Shown: positions 1-12,379 of the stretch, piece after piece | How the letters are laid out: the number at the start of each line of letters is the position of its first letter | How positions within the stretch are numbered: position 1 is the stretch's first letter | Assembly (NCBI RefSeq): GCF_004792655.1 | Contig: NZ_SRZC01000006.1 | Coordinates: 1-64,000 of the forward strand | Direction of reading: 5' to 3' | DNA length: 64,000 bases | Origin: Palleniella muris | GTDB taxonomy: Bacteria; Bacteroidota; Bacteroidia; Bacteroidales; Bacteroidaceae | The notes under the pieces: generated by a model | What the model was told of the DNA's origin: nothing | Databases searched by the model: none | The model's input: only the letters and a program-made list of their open reading frames with translations | Program-made: the position numbers and the translations under genes

Positions 1-36
1 TTTTTTGTATTTTAGCGAATAATTAACGAATATAAA

Positions 37-44
37 TTAGTTTG
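37..44 (+). promoter_or_regulatory. Possible Bacteroidales -7 element of the hsd operon
   Basis: The octamer TTAGTTTG differs by one base from the Bacteroidetes -7 consensus TAnnTTTG and lies 18 bases before the hsdR start codon. No clear -33 element is seen. It is the only promoter candidate between the window edge and hsdR. Confidence 0.35.
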
Positions 45-61
45 AACAAGTTCATAGGAAC

Positions 62-4233
<4,172 letters not shown>

Positions 4234-4236
4234 GCC

Positions 4237-5061
4237 ATGGGTAAGACAGTAACTACATACCTCGTGGACGGAGATCCCAAAGGAACCCGCTATGCTTTTA
4301 TCAGCAATAAGATATGCCAGATGTTTGTCGTGCCACGTTCAAATCTTGACTATCTCGACAAACAGAAGAAACTACACAAGCCGGCATTCTATATTCTTAT
4401 TGGCGAAGATGAAATGGCAAAACCGCAGGCTTATATTGGAGAAACCGAAAACTTCAGGGAGAGGGTAAAAGACCATGACCAAAAGAAAACCTTTTGGCAG
4501 AAAGCTCTTATATTCGTTTCAAAAGATGCGGATATGACCAAAACAGATGTGCAATATCTGGAATATCTTGCCGTGCAACAGGCAAAGAATATCAACCGAT
4601 ATGGTCTTCAGGAAAACAAGCAGACTCCGAAAGAACCGAACCTTCCGGAATATCAGAAAGATGCTATGGATGAGTTCTTCGAGGACATCAAATTCCTGAC
4701 ATCTTTTATTGGGATAAGCATTTTTGAAACAGCTTCGGTTAATCAACTACCCGTTTTCCATTTTAAGCGTAGAGGCGCAAATGCAAAAGGTGTGTATGAT
4801 GGAAATGGCTTTACTGTATTGCGAGGGAGTATATTATCCAAAGATACTGTAAACTCTTGCCATACCATCGAAAGACGGGAAATGATTATCAAGGATTACT
4901 CTCAGACAAATGAAAATGGCAACCCGGTTTTGACATCCGATATTTCATTTTCAAGTCCAAGTACAGCTGCGAGCATTTGCGGAGGATGCAGCTCAAATGG
5001 CTGGGTAGAATGGAAAAACGATAAGGGACAGACCCTTGATGAGATTTATCGTAATAAGTGA
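4237..5061 (+). CDS. GIY-YIG nuclease family protein with C-terminal DUF4357-like domain
   Basis: Residues about 50-125 carry a GIY-YIG-like core: FYIL, then AYIGET, then an Arg and His in the expected spacing. The last ~60 residues (CGGCSSNGWVEWKN region) resemble DUF4357, a small domain often joined to such nucleases. The gene lies between hsdM and hsdS, and its TGA overlaps the GTG-ATG start region of hsdS, so it is part of the operon. Its role is unknown; DNA nicking, or control of the restriction complex, are inferences from the family and context. It is not one of the three canonical type I subunits. Confidence 0.8.
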   Translation: MGKTVTTYLVDGDPKGTRYAFISNKICQMFVVPRSNLDYLDKQKKLHKPAFYILIGEDEMAKPQAYIGETENFRERVKDHDQKKTFWQKALIFVSKDADMTKTDVQYLEYLAVQQAKNINRYGLQENKQTPKEPNLPEYQKDAMDEFFEDIKFLTSFIGISIFETASVNQLPVFHFKRRGANAKGVYDGNGFTVLRGSILSKDTVNSCHTIERREMIIKDYSQTNENGNPVLTSDISFSSPSTAASICGGCSSNGWVEWKNDKGQTLDEIYRNK

Positions 5062-5066
5062 CAATT

Positions 5067-6461
5067 ATGGATACTCAGAAACTACGCCAGCGCATACTCG
5101 ACCTCGCCATCCGTGGTAAACTCCTGCCACAAGACCCCAATGACGAACCGGCATCCGTCCTTCTCGACCGCATCCGCGCCGAGAAGGAACGTCTCATAGC
5201 CGAGGGCAAACTCAAACGCCCCAAAGCAAAAAAATCTACCGATAAATCCCACTATCAGAACTTCACCCCGCCTTTCGACATCCCCGAATCATGGCAGTGG
5301 GTAAGATTAGGTGATTATGTTATAAATCGAGATGGCGAAAGAGTTCCAATCGCTTCGACGATAAGGAGCAAACAAAGTAATAAAATTTATGATTATTACG
5401 GAGCGGCAGGAGCCATTGATAAAGTGGATAACTACATCTTTGATGAACGTCTTTTATTGATTGGTGAAGATGGTGCTAATTTATTGAGCCGCACAAAGGA
5501 TAATGCGTTCTTTGCGGATGGTAAGTATTGGGTTAATAATCACGCACATGTTTTAGATTCCAGTGATAAATTCCTTTTAGAATTTGTTGCCCTTTATATC
5601 AATACCATACCATTAGACGATTATATAACAGGCTCTGCACAGCCTAAACTATCGCAAGACAATCTGAATAATATACATTTGCCAATTCCCCCGATAGAAG
5701 AACAAAGGCGTATCTTAACAATGATAGAATCGTTGATGTCTATTATTTGTGAAATTAGGGAATCTAAACAGCAATTATCTCAGTCTATAGCATTAACGAA
5801 ATCCAAGATCCTTGACCTCGCGATGCAGGGAAAGCTCGTGCCGCAAGACCCGGCGGACGAACCTGCCGCCGAGATGCTCCGTCGCGTCAATCCAAAGGCA
5901 AAGATAATAACGGATAACCCACATTCTTGGAACATTCCAAATACCTGGACTTGGTGTCAGCTCGGAGATATTTTTCAGCATAACACAGGAAAGGCACTTA
6001 ATTCCTCGAATCGCGATGGCATAGAGTATGAGTATATTACAACTTCCAATGTTTATTGGAATAGGTTTGAACTTGATGATTTGAAGAAAATGCCTTTCAA
6101 GAAGAATGAACTTGAAAAATGTACTGTACGTCATGGTGATTTACTCGTTTGTGAAGGTGGTGATGTTGGTAGAGCAGCGATATGGAATCTTGATAGAAAT
6201 ATTATGATTCAAAATCATTTACATAGACTGCGCCCGATTGCCAATGAAATTCATATTCCACTTTATTATCATGTGTTTAGGCATTATAAAGATAAGGATT
6301 TGATTGGAGGTAAGGGAATTGCTTTACAAGGATTTTCGTCAAAATCATTGCACCAATTAGCGATACCTCTTCCGCCATATAATGAGCAGAAGCGTATCGT
6401 TGCAAAAATTGAGGAGCTATATTCCGTTCTTGATCAGATAGAAGCGTCTTTGCAATCTTGA
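5067..6461 (+). CDS. hsdS: Type I specificity subunit HsdS, expressed copy
   Basis: HsdS selects the bipartite DNA target. Residues 1-60 form the conserved N-terminal helix with LRQRILDLAIRGKLLPQDP. TRD1 runs to about 240, a second conserved helix repeats the motif as KSKILDLAMQGKLVPQDP, then come TRD2 and a C-terminal NEQKRIVAKIEEL helix. I prefer the ATG at 5067 (464 aa) over the GTG at 5058 because the conserved helix starts MDTQKLRQ. Two internal segments are exact or near-exact inverted repeats of the silent copy downstream (5241-5302 and 5802-5925), so the sequence seen is one of several states. Confidence 0.93.
   Translation: MDTQKLRQRILDLAIRGKLLPQDPNDEPASVLLDRIRAEKERLIAEGKLKRPKAKKSTDKSHYQNFTPPFDIPESWQWVRLGDYVINRDGERVPIASTIRSKQSNKIYDYYGAAGAIDKVDNYIFDERLLLIGEDGANLLSRTKDNAFFADGKYWVNNHAHVLDSSDKFLLEFVALYINTIPLDDYITGSAQPKLSQDNLNNIHLPIPPIEEQRRILTMIESLMSIICEIRESKQQLSQSIALTKSKILDLAMQGKLVPQDPADEPAAEMLRRVNPKAKIITDNPHSWNIPNTWTWCQLGDIFQHNTGKALNSSNRDGIEYEYITTSNVYWNRFELDDLKKMPFKKNELEKCTVRHGDLLVCEGGDVGRAAIWNLDRNIMIQNHLHRLRPIANEIHIPLYYHVFRHYKDKDLIGGKGIALQGFSSKSLHQLAIPLPPYNEQKRIVAKIEELYSVLDQIEASLQS
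5241..5302 (+). repeat. IR1, left arm, inside expressed hsdS before TRD1
   Basis: This 62-bp segment is identical to the reverse complement of 9064-9125. It encodes the KSHYQNFTPPFDIPESWQW stretch just before TRD1. Inversion between the arms would exchange TRD1. Confidence 0.95.
5802..5925 (+). repeat. IR2, left arm, inside expressed hsdS before TRD2
   Basis: This segment of about 124 bp matches the reverse complement of 8411-8534 with only a few mismatches, mostly synonymous and near its left side. It encodes the central conserved helix. Inversion here would exchange TRD2 and the C-terminus. Confidence 0.95.
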
Positions 6462-6500
6462 ATGGTCAAGAGGGCAAAGACGCTTGTGAAAGGGAGTTGG

Positions 6501-7304
6501 TTACCAGTTGACTATCTTGTCAACTATGGCTTGCTGTTCGGTAGCGGTACGGCGGAGGTAGATGCGCGTGGTCTCAATGCTTTCATGACCCATAAGATCA
6601 GCGAGCAGAGCAAGATCGTTGAAGCGGTCAAGGAAGTTTTTGGCGAAGCGGTGACGGAATGAGTGGGGATAGACTACTGCTGTATTGATACCATACTTCT
6701 GGGCGAACAGTTTGAGTTGCTGGGCTATGCCTCGGGCTGTTATTCGTTCGCCGAAACGGTTGAGGAAGATATAGCCCGATTCGAGGTTTCGCTCTTTGAG
6801 CCACACTAATGCCTCGGCGCGGAGGCTCTTTGGAATGTAAAGCCTACGTAATTTCCCACCTTTGGAGTAGATGTCGAGATAGCCCTGCTGGACGTGCTCG
6901 GCTTTGATTTGCAGGAGTTCACTGACGCGGGCTCCAGTGGCTGTAAGGAACCACACCACGAAATACCATGAGGTGTGACCGTCTCGTTTCAGTCGGGTTT
7001 TGAGGAATTTATAATCAGCATCGCTGATTACGTTTTCGAGAAAGTTTTTCTGCTGCACTTTTACGAAGCGCATTTTGAGTTTCTCCTTTCTGATAAACTC
7101 CAGATACTTGTTGATGGCCTGTAGGCGCAGGTTGACGGTCTGAGGCTTGTGGTTCTCCACCAGATAGCCTTTATAGGCGAGCAGATTCTCGCGTGTCACC
7201 TCCTTGTATTTTTCAAGGAAGTGTGTCACCGTCCACACATACGAGCGGACAGTGTTCGCCGCCAAATCTTGGCGCGAAAGGAATGATTTGTACTTGGTTA
7301 TCAT
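6501..7304 (-). CDS. Tyrosine recombinase, probable hsdS shufflon invertase
   Basis: This is a 267-residue phage-integrase-family recombinase. The N-terminal SAM-like core-binding domain (1-90) is followed by the catalytic residues R126 (TGARVSELL), K151, H214-x-x-R217 (PHSFRHRF), H240 and Y249. It lies between the expressed hsdS and the silent cassettes, as recombinases do in phase-variable type I loci, and it lies inside the DNA that inversion at IR1 or IR2 would flip. I infer that it catalyses those inversions. Its stop is 40 bases from the hsdS stop, in convergent orientation. A role as the element's own integrase is possible but less likely given the position. Confidence 0.9.
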   Translation of the reverse strand: MITKYKSFLSRQDLAANTVRSYVWTVTHFLEKYKEVTRENLLAYKGYLVENHKPQTVNLRLQAINKYLEFIRKEKLKMRFVKVQQKNFLENVISDADYKFLKTRLKRDGHTSWYFVVWFLTATGARVSELLQIKAEHVQQGYLDIYSKGGKLRRLYIPKSLRAEALVWLKERNLESGYIFLNRFGERITARGIAQQLKLFAQKYGINTAVVYPHSFRHRFAKNFLDRFNDLALLADLMGHESIETTRIYLRRTATEQQAIVDKIVNW

Positions 7305-7310
7305 ATCACA

Positions 7311-7326
7311 TTCAATTTAAGTTGAA
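7311..7326. promoter_or_regulatory. Small inverted repeat upstream of the recombinase
   Basis: TTCAA and TTGAA arms are separated by six bases just before the recombinase start codon. It could be an operator or a chance palindrome. Confidence 0.2.
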
Positions 7327-7345
7327 CATGATAATAAGATAACGC

Positions 7346-7388
7346 AACCCACATTATCCGCAATTGCCGGATAACTGGGTGCTGACCA
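7346..7388 (+). repeat. IR3, left arm, head of the isolated TRD cassette
   Basis: This 43-bp segment equals the reverse complement of 8378-8420. It covers the first codons of the isolated cassette (LPDNWVLT). Inversion would swap this cassette with the TRD2 of the silent hsdS. Confidence 0.93.
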
Positions 7389-7885
7389 CCATTGATTCGG
7401 TCTGTGATTATGGCTATTCAGAGAATGTTAACGTTGATGAAATTGCCCTTTCTGAGTGGATACTTGAATTGGAAGATATCGAAAAAGATAGTGGGTGCGT
7501 TGTTGCTCAGAGGTCTAAGAAAGATAGAACAGTCAATGGAGTTCGACATAGATTCGTCAAGGGCGATGTTCTATACTCAAAACTCCGAACCTATCTCAAC
7601 AAAGTATTGGTAGCTCCGACAGATGGTTATTGCACCACAGAGATAATCCCGGTAAAATCCTACGATTGTGTTATACCTGAATATCTCTGCGCATGGCTAC
7701 GTTCGCCATTCTTTCTCTCTTATACTGCTGAATGTTGTTATGGAGTTAAGATGCCTCGATTAAGCACCACCGATGCTCGTAAAGGTATTATACCCATTCC
7801 TCCTATAAATGAACAGAAGCGTATCACTCAGAAATTAAGCAAAATTTCAGAATTATTATCAAATCTCTCTATTTCAATAGACTAA
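7346..7885 (+). pseudogene. Silent hsdS half-gene: TRD2-type cassette
   Basis: The frame encodes one TRD plus the C-terminal helix (LPDNWVLT at the start, NEQKRITQKLSKISELL at the end), about 173 residues. It has no N-terminal half, no conserved central helix and only a TTG where it opens, so it should not be expressed as it stands. It begins exactly at the IR3 arm. The length matches the TRD2 plus tail portion of the full gene. I read it as a storage cassette rather than decay, because the frame is fully open. Confidence 0.85.
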
Positions 7886-8377
7886 CGATAATATTATCCA
7901 AACAATTAAACCACCCTTGAACACGTTCAATAATAGCACGCTGTGTGTTCAATGGTGGTATCGGGATATGTATATCCTCAACGATTGATTTTCCAACTCT
8001 TTGTTGGCCAACAACTCCATTAAAAGTTCCCGTACAACATTTAATGAAGTTATCTGACTTGAAGAATAGTAATGAGAACTCAGGAATCAATATTGTGCTT
8101 CTGAATATGAGCAGTTCTGTTGTTCCTGCGCCAATCCCATTTGGGAGATCTCGTAGAATCATAGATTTTCGATTCTCCAAACATGGTGATATTTTGGCTA
8201 CCGCAATATCTCCGTCTGCAAAATGTGTGAATCCTGATTTTATTTCACCCCACTGTTTTACATCATAATGAAATTTGTTAGAGTAGCCGTCATGGATTGA
8301 CGCCATCGGAACAAAGCCTGCTTGAATATTATCCGAAGCCTTGTTCTTCGGATTGATTTCAAATACATCTTTGATTC

Positions 8378-8420
8378 TGGTCAGCACCCAGTTATCCGGC
8401 AATTGCGGATAATGTGGGTT
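8378..8420 (-). repeat. IR3, right arm
   Basis: It is the reverse complement of 7346-7388 and lies at the start of TRD2 in the silent hsdS copy. It overlaps the IR2 right arm by ten bases. Confidence 0.93.
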
Positions 8421-8534
8421 ATCCGTTATTATCTTTGCCTTTGGATTGACGCGACGGAGCATCTCGGCGGCAGGCTCGTCCGCCGGGTCTTGCGGCACGA
8501 GTTTGCCCTGCATCGCAAGATCAAGGATCTTGGA
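8411..8534 (-). repeat. IR2, right arm
   Basis: It is the partner of 5802-5925 and lies in the central conserved helix of the silent hsdS copy. Confidence 0.95.
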
Positions 8535-9063
8535 CTTCAGATTGGCAATACTTTCACTCAGATTTTTTTTACTTTGGTCGATACCATCTATAACACCTAC
8601 GATAGAATGAAATGCTGAAATTATTCGACTTTGTTCTTCTTTTGGCGGTAAAGGTAAGATAAAGTCTAATAGCATCTTTTGCGTAATTTGATTGATAGCT
8701 GTAGAGTTAGATTCATCCAAATAGCTATTAAAATACGCAGAATCCAATAAAAGCTTTATCCACGGATTATAACAACTACGACATACAGCCATGAAAGCAC
8801 CAAATGAAGTGGGACGTTCTAAATTTTCAATGATAACATTTTTCCCGACTAATCTTCTGCTGCCATTTCGAGCGCATATTAAAAGGTCTCCGTTGTTAAG
8901 ATATTGTTTCTCAAGTATAGGGCAAGACACATAAACAATATCGTCCAAACAGATTTTGTTATCCCTGATATTATTAGAACGATAAACAGGGACACCATCA
9001 TCTACGATGTCCTGAGGCGAGTATGTTAATCCAATATTCGATGATGCTATTTCATCTATTTTA

Positions 9064-9125
9064 ACCCACTGCCATGATTCGGGGATGTCGAAAGGCGGGG
9101 TGAAGTTCTGATAGTGGGATTTATC
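9064..9125 (-). repeat. IR1, right arm
   Basis: It is the perfect partner of 5241-5302 and marks the end of homology of the silent hsdS copy. Confidence 0.95.
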
Positions 9126-9133
9126 ACAATACA

Positions 9134-9170
9134 ACAAATGGATACAACTCAATGAGTCATATCCATTTGT
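9134..9170 (-). terminator. Hairpin between the tra operon and the silent hsdS
   Basis: Perfect 11-base arms (ACAAATGGATA and its complement) flank a 15-base loop, starting 8 bases past the lysozyme stop. It probably ends the tra transcript. The T-tract is weak. Confidence 0.5.
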
Positions 9171-9177
9171 ATATATT

Positions 9178-9675
9178 TTAGGGGACGTAAAGAGCTGCAA
9201 ACTCCTGACAGCGACGTTTATATAGACCCTTATGGAATTTGCCTTTATATTTGCAGTGGGCAGTGTATGACTTGAAAATATTACGGTCACCGGCTTTTAG
9301 TTTACGAAAGACCGAACTTTTCATAACTGCCCCCGGACCGATATTGTATGACAACACACCTAAAAGGAGCGCATCCATCGGTTTGAATCCGGCAAAAAGT
9401 GCGATGAACTTGTTGAGGTCTTTGCGCAGAAGCGCATCAGCCTCCCGTTCATTCATCTTATAACCACGAAAGTATTTTTCTCCGGGGAGTTTTCTATGAC
9501 CATATCCGAGGTAGGGCCAATGTTTCCGGGAGTCATGCAAGGTTTCATGGTGCTTGATGATTAGAACTGCTCTCTCGTATGGAGGTAAATCCATTATGCT
9601 TCGCTTTGCGGCGAAGGCTGGCGTAGTGACCGAGAGGGTCACTAACGCCATGAGGAATATCAGTAGTTTTTTCAT
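9178..9675 (-). CDS. Conjugation-associated lysozyme (GH24-like)
   Basis: A 165-residue protein with a signal peptide (about 1-22, ending AFA), so it acts in the periplasm. HHETLHDSRKHW followed by LGYGH matches the catalytic Glu and YGH region of GH24 lysozymes, and SYNIGPGAVMKSSVFRKL matches the family's second conserved block. It is the last gene of the tra operon and its start overlaps the traQ stop by four bases. By analogy with other conjugative systems it would open peptidoglycan locally for the secretion channel. Confidence 0.88.
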   Translation of the reverse strand: MKKLLIFLMALVTLSVTTPAFAAKRSIMDLPPYERAVLIIKHHETLHDSRKHWPYLGYGHRKLPGEKYFRGYKMNEREADALLRKDLNKFIALFAGFKPMDALLLGVLSYNIGPGAVMKSSVFRKLKAGDRNIFKSYTAHCKYKGKFHKGLYKRRCQEFAALYVP

Positions 9676-10208
9676 AAGCCGATGGGTGTTATGGTTCCGG
9701 GATTGACAGGGTTGATGATGCCAGGTGTCTTGCCGCCGTCATTGTCACCACTGTCTTTGCTGTTGAACTCGAAGGTCTGCTGCCACGGGGTCGAATTGAA
9801 CGAATCTTCTACGACTATTAGGAATTTGTGAGCCTCGGAAGACTGGGCGGTGTAGTTCAGGCGGAAGGTCTTGCTTTCGAGGAGCACGCGGTCGTTGTTG
9901 ACCAGCACGGGACCGTCAACAAGTTTGAGCGTGCCTTCGCCGTCATACTGGAAGTAGCGGATGGTATAGAGGGTGTTGGCATAGTTTCCTTCGGGCTTTA
10001 TCTCGAAGCGCAGTTCTACGGTCTGCCCTTTGGTAATTTTGTCGCCGTATGGCATGACTTCCACCGTGAACGGATAGGACTGCTGCACGTCGAGGTCGTC
10101 GGAGCAGGAAGTGAGAGCGAGAACGAGAGTGAAGAGGATTGCCCAGAAGCCGAAGAAACGGGCGGGAGTGACGCGGGTTGCGCCGATTTTATTCAGTATT
10201 GTATTCAT
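9672..10208 (-). CDS. traQ: Conjugative transposon protein TraQ (DUF3872)
   Basis: 178 residues with an N-terminal hydrophobic segment ending in a lipobox-like TSC (near residue 35), then an Ig-like beta-rich domain with the YPFTVEVMPYGDKITKGQTVELRF pattern of DUF3872. The C-terminal tail is rich in Gly, Asn and Pro. The lipobox suggests an outer-membrane lipoprotein. It lies between the primase-like gene and the lysozyme, the usual traQ place in CTnDOT-type elements. Its molecular role is unknown. Confidence 0.85.
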   Translation of the reverse strand: MNTILNKIGATRVTPARFFGFWAILFTLVLALTSCSDDLDVQQSYPFTVEVMPYGDKITKGQTVELRFEIKPEGNYANTLYTIRYFQYDGEGTLKLVDGPVLVNNDRVLLESKTFRLNYTAQSSEAHKFLIVVEDSFNSTPWQQTFEFNSKDSGDNDGGKTPGIINPVNPGTITPIGL

Positions 10209-10214
10209 TGTTTT

Positions 10215-11087
10215 TCAGAGTTTTAATTTTGAGTTGTTAGAAATTTTGGGTTGGGTAGCCACAAGGTAGTCGTTGAGATCCTTGTGGTCGGGATAGAGAG
10301 CTGACTTATCCATAATCTTATCGCCGAACTCCCTGCGGAGTCTGGCAAGGGCGGATCGTCCAGCCTCGTCGTTATCGAGGTAACAGGCGATTACGGAATA
10401 GTCCGGGAAGATGGTCAGGGCTTTGCCGACATTGGCAACGGAGTTGAGAACAACCGAGTCGGAACCGTCATTGAGTCCGAGGCGTTCCGCTGAAAGGAAG
10501 TCAATGAAGCCTTCAAACACGTTGCACCGGGTGTTACCATCGGCGATGTGGGTTATGTGCTTGGGTGGGTATGACCCCTTGTAGAAGGAGTTGCGAAGCT
10601 CAAAACCATGTGCGTTGTTCTCGAAACCGATGGCATAGTAGTCTTTGCCGTGAAGTCGGTAATCCACCTGCACACACCACCGCTGGGCGATGTTACGGGG
10701 AATACCTCTGTCGGCAAGATATTTCAGCAATGCCGGAGATTCCAGTTTTGAGACTTTCATATCTTCAAAGGTCGGTTGCTCGATGAACGGCTCAGGCTTA
10801 TAGGGCATTGCTATAGGCATCTGCATCTTCTCGGCGATGAACTCCGCCTGTCTGATGAAGTCGCTGGAGTTGCACAGTTCTCCGGCAAGAGTGAAGATGT
10901 CGCCTCCGGCACCACTGCCAAAATCGAACCATACATCTTTGCGGGGATTGACGTGGAACGATGGCTTACGCTCACTTCGACATGGGGAGTAAAACCATAG
11001 ACCTTTGCTGTCGCGTCCGGTAGGCTGATAGCCCAACTGATTGAGGAACTCGACAAGCGAGATTTTCTTGATGTCATCAATGTTCAT
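10215..11087 (-). CDS. traP: Conjugative transposon primase-like protein TraP (CHC2-like fold plus Toprim)
   Basis: Residues 1-75 have the fold pattern of a CHC2 zinc-binding domain (SPCRSERKPSFHV, then WFDFGSGAGGDIFTLA), but the Cys/His ligands are mostly gone (FDFGS where FGC is usual). A Toprim domain follows, with EGFIDFLSAERL (catalytic Glu) and the DxD of CYLDNDEAGRSAL. It would prime or protect transferred DNA. The start overlaps the upstream gene by four bases. Confidence 0.85.
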   Translation of the reverse strand: MNIDDIKKISLVEFLNQLGYQPTGRDSKGLWFYSPCRSERKPSFHVNPRKDVWFDFGSGAGGDIFTLAGELCNSSDFIRQAEFIAEKMQMPIAMPYKPEPFIEQPTFEDMKVSKLESPALLKYLADRGIPRNIAQRWCVQVDYRLHGKDYYAIGFENNAHGFELRNSFYKGSYPPKHITHIADGNTRCNVFEGFIDFLSAERLGLNDGSDSVVLNSVANVGKALTIFPDYSVIACYLDNDEAGRSALARLRREFGDKIMDKSALYPDHKDLNDYLVATQPKISNNSKLKL

Positions 11088-11776
11088 AAGCGCATCCTCC
11101 GTTTGGGTTTGTCAGGCTCCTGTTCCTGTTTGGGCGGCTCTATCTTCTGTTCCTTGTCTTTGGTCTTATCCAAAGCCGACATTTCAGAGGCGATATATCG
11201 GTTAAGTTCCGACATATTACACGAGCCGGTCAACTCATAGGCGAGGTCATAGATTCCGCCGTATGCGCCGGACTTGGTATCACGCCAGAGATTAGTCTCG
11301 ATGTTGATTACCATTGTCGGACCGAGTTTGTCATCGTAGGGAGCATTGTAAATACGGAGATTACCGTCAGCCGCCACCGGGTGTTCCTGACCGAGAGCTT
11401 TCATAAAGTCAGTGAGTTTCACTTTCCTTATGTCGAGGCTGATAACTATCGGCTCCTGCGGACGACGTGCCATTGCCGAAAGCTCCTTGCTTTGCTCATA
11501 TTCATTCATATACTTCAAGATGAAGTCGCGTGGATCCGTGTAGAGGTTAGGGTTCATCTTCAAGGCGGCGAGGTCGATGATGTCGCCACTCTGGTCTGTG
11601 GCATGGTCATACCATCGGTTTGTATTGGTATCTACCACTAACATCGGTTCGGAGTCATCGCGCTGGGGAGCATAGTATAGTTTCATGTCCCCGAAAGCCT
11701 TGACAGGCTTTTCGCCGAGAGCGGCCATAAACTCTGTCAGCGGGATATTCCTGATGTCATTTTTTGTATATCTCAT
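11084..11776 (-). CDS. Protein with two degenerate CHC2-like modules
   Basis: A 230-residue protein without signal peptide. Residues about 8-75 and 117-190 are repeats of each other: DIRNIPLTEFMAALGE/DIRKVKLTDFMKALGQ, then LYYAP/IYNAP, then NRWYDH/NLWRDT, then GDIIDLA/GGIYDLA. The same pattern heads the neighbouring traP product (KKISLVEFLNQLG, then FDFGSGAGGDIF). No zinc ligands remain. The C-terminal 30 residues are Lys/Glu/Pro-rich. It overlaps traP by four bases. The function is unknown; nucleic acid binding or a partner role to TraP is an inference. Confidence 0.75.
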   Translation of the reverse strand: MRYTKNDIRNIPLTEFMAALGEKPVKAFGDMKLYYAPQRDDSEPMLVVDTNTNRWYDHATDQSGDIIDLAALKMNPNLYTDPRDFILKYMNEYEQSKELSAMARRPQEPIVISLDIRKVKLTDFMKALGQEHPVAADGNLRIYNAPYDDKLGPTMVINIETNLWRDTKSGAYGGIYDLAYELTGSCNMSELNRYIASEMSALDKTKDKEQKIEPPKQEQEPDKPKRRMRL

Positions 11777-11779
11777 AGG

Positions 11780-12367
11780 CTATTCAATTATGAATTTGAC
11801 ACCGACACCATAGGTTGTATGGTATATCTGAACATCGCTTCCGAAAGTAAACCGGCCTTTGACATTGGCGGTCAGGGCTACTTTATCCGAGAGATAAAAC
11901 TCCGCCTGCAAGTTGAGCGCACCGCCATAGATAAAGTTGTCGCCGTCATGTAGCGTAGAGCCGTCGGACAGCACATCCTTACCCCAGTTGACTGTCTCAT
12001 ACCCGGCAAGTGCGGAAATGCCGCCGTAGAGGTGGAATGTCATCGAGTAGTCGCTGAGGATATGGAGATTATATCCAGCCTCGCCAGTGAATTGAGCCAC
12101 CGGGATGCGACCTTTCTCGCCGTATGGCTTGAAGGTCTGGAGATACTCGCCACCGAAAGACCATGTATTGCCATGACTTCCTGTGAATACTGAATAGATT
12201 ACTCCGAGGTCATAACCGCAGTCGCGGGACTTTCCGGTGTAGAAACCGTCTGCCATGTTCGCCTTTATTTCAACCGCAGACATTCCGGGGAGGCATCGCT
12301 GGGCAAATGCCTTCCCTCCGAGGAGGGAAAACACTGCCACAGCGAAGATTGCAAAAATCTTCTTCAT
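11780..12367 (-). CDS. traO: Conjugative transposon protein TraO
   Basis: 195 residues with a signal peptide (ending GKAFA near 22) and alternating beta strands with aromatic ends, as in small outer-membrane barrels; it ends GVGVKFIIE. TraO is a conserved, poorly understood component of Bacteroides conjugation systems. It follows traN by 12 bases. Confidence 0.85.
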   Translation of the reverse strand: MKKIFAIFAVAVFSLLGGKAFAQRCLPGMSAVEIKANMADGFYTGKSRDCGYDLGVIYSVFTGSHGNTWSFGGEYLQTFKPYGEKGRIPVAQFTGEAGYNLHILSDYSMTFHLYGGISALAGYETVNWGKDVLSDGSTLHDGDNFIYGGALNLQAEFYLSDKVALTANVKGRFTFGSDVQIYHTTYGVGVKFIIE

Positions 12368-12379
12368 GGGATACTGTAT

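Larger units (their letters stand above)
7869..9125 (-). pseudogene. Silent hsdS copy with two TRDs, lacking its 5' end
   Basis: On the minus strand an open frame runs from KSHYQNFTPPFDIP (at IR1) through a TRD1, the central helix KSKILDLAMQGKLVPQDP, a TRD2 and a C-terminal tail ending in SLLK. It lacks the ~60-residue N-terminal helix and a usable start; the frame only stays open upstream by running into noncoding DNA and the lysozyme gene. Both TRDs differ from the expressed ones. Its 3' end overlaps the isolated cassette by 17 bases, tail to tail. It is a donor of TRD1 through IR1 and of TRD2 through IR2. Confidence 0.9.

Noticed and set aside
6462..6662. 66-codon frame right after hsdS
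   Set aside because: It runs antisense to the recombinase gene, whose catalytic Tyr and His lie there.
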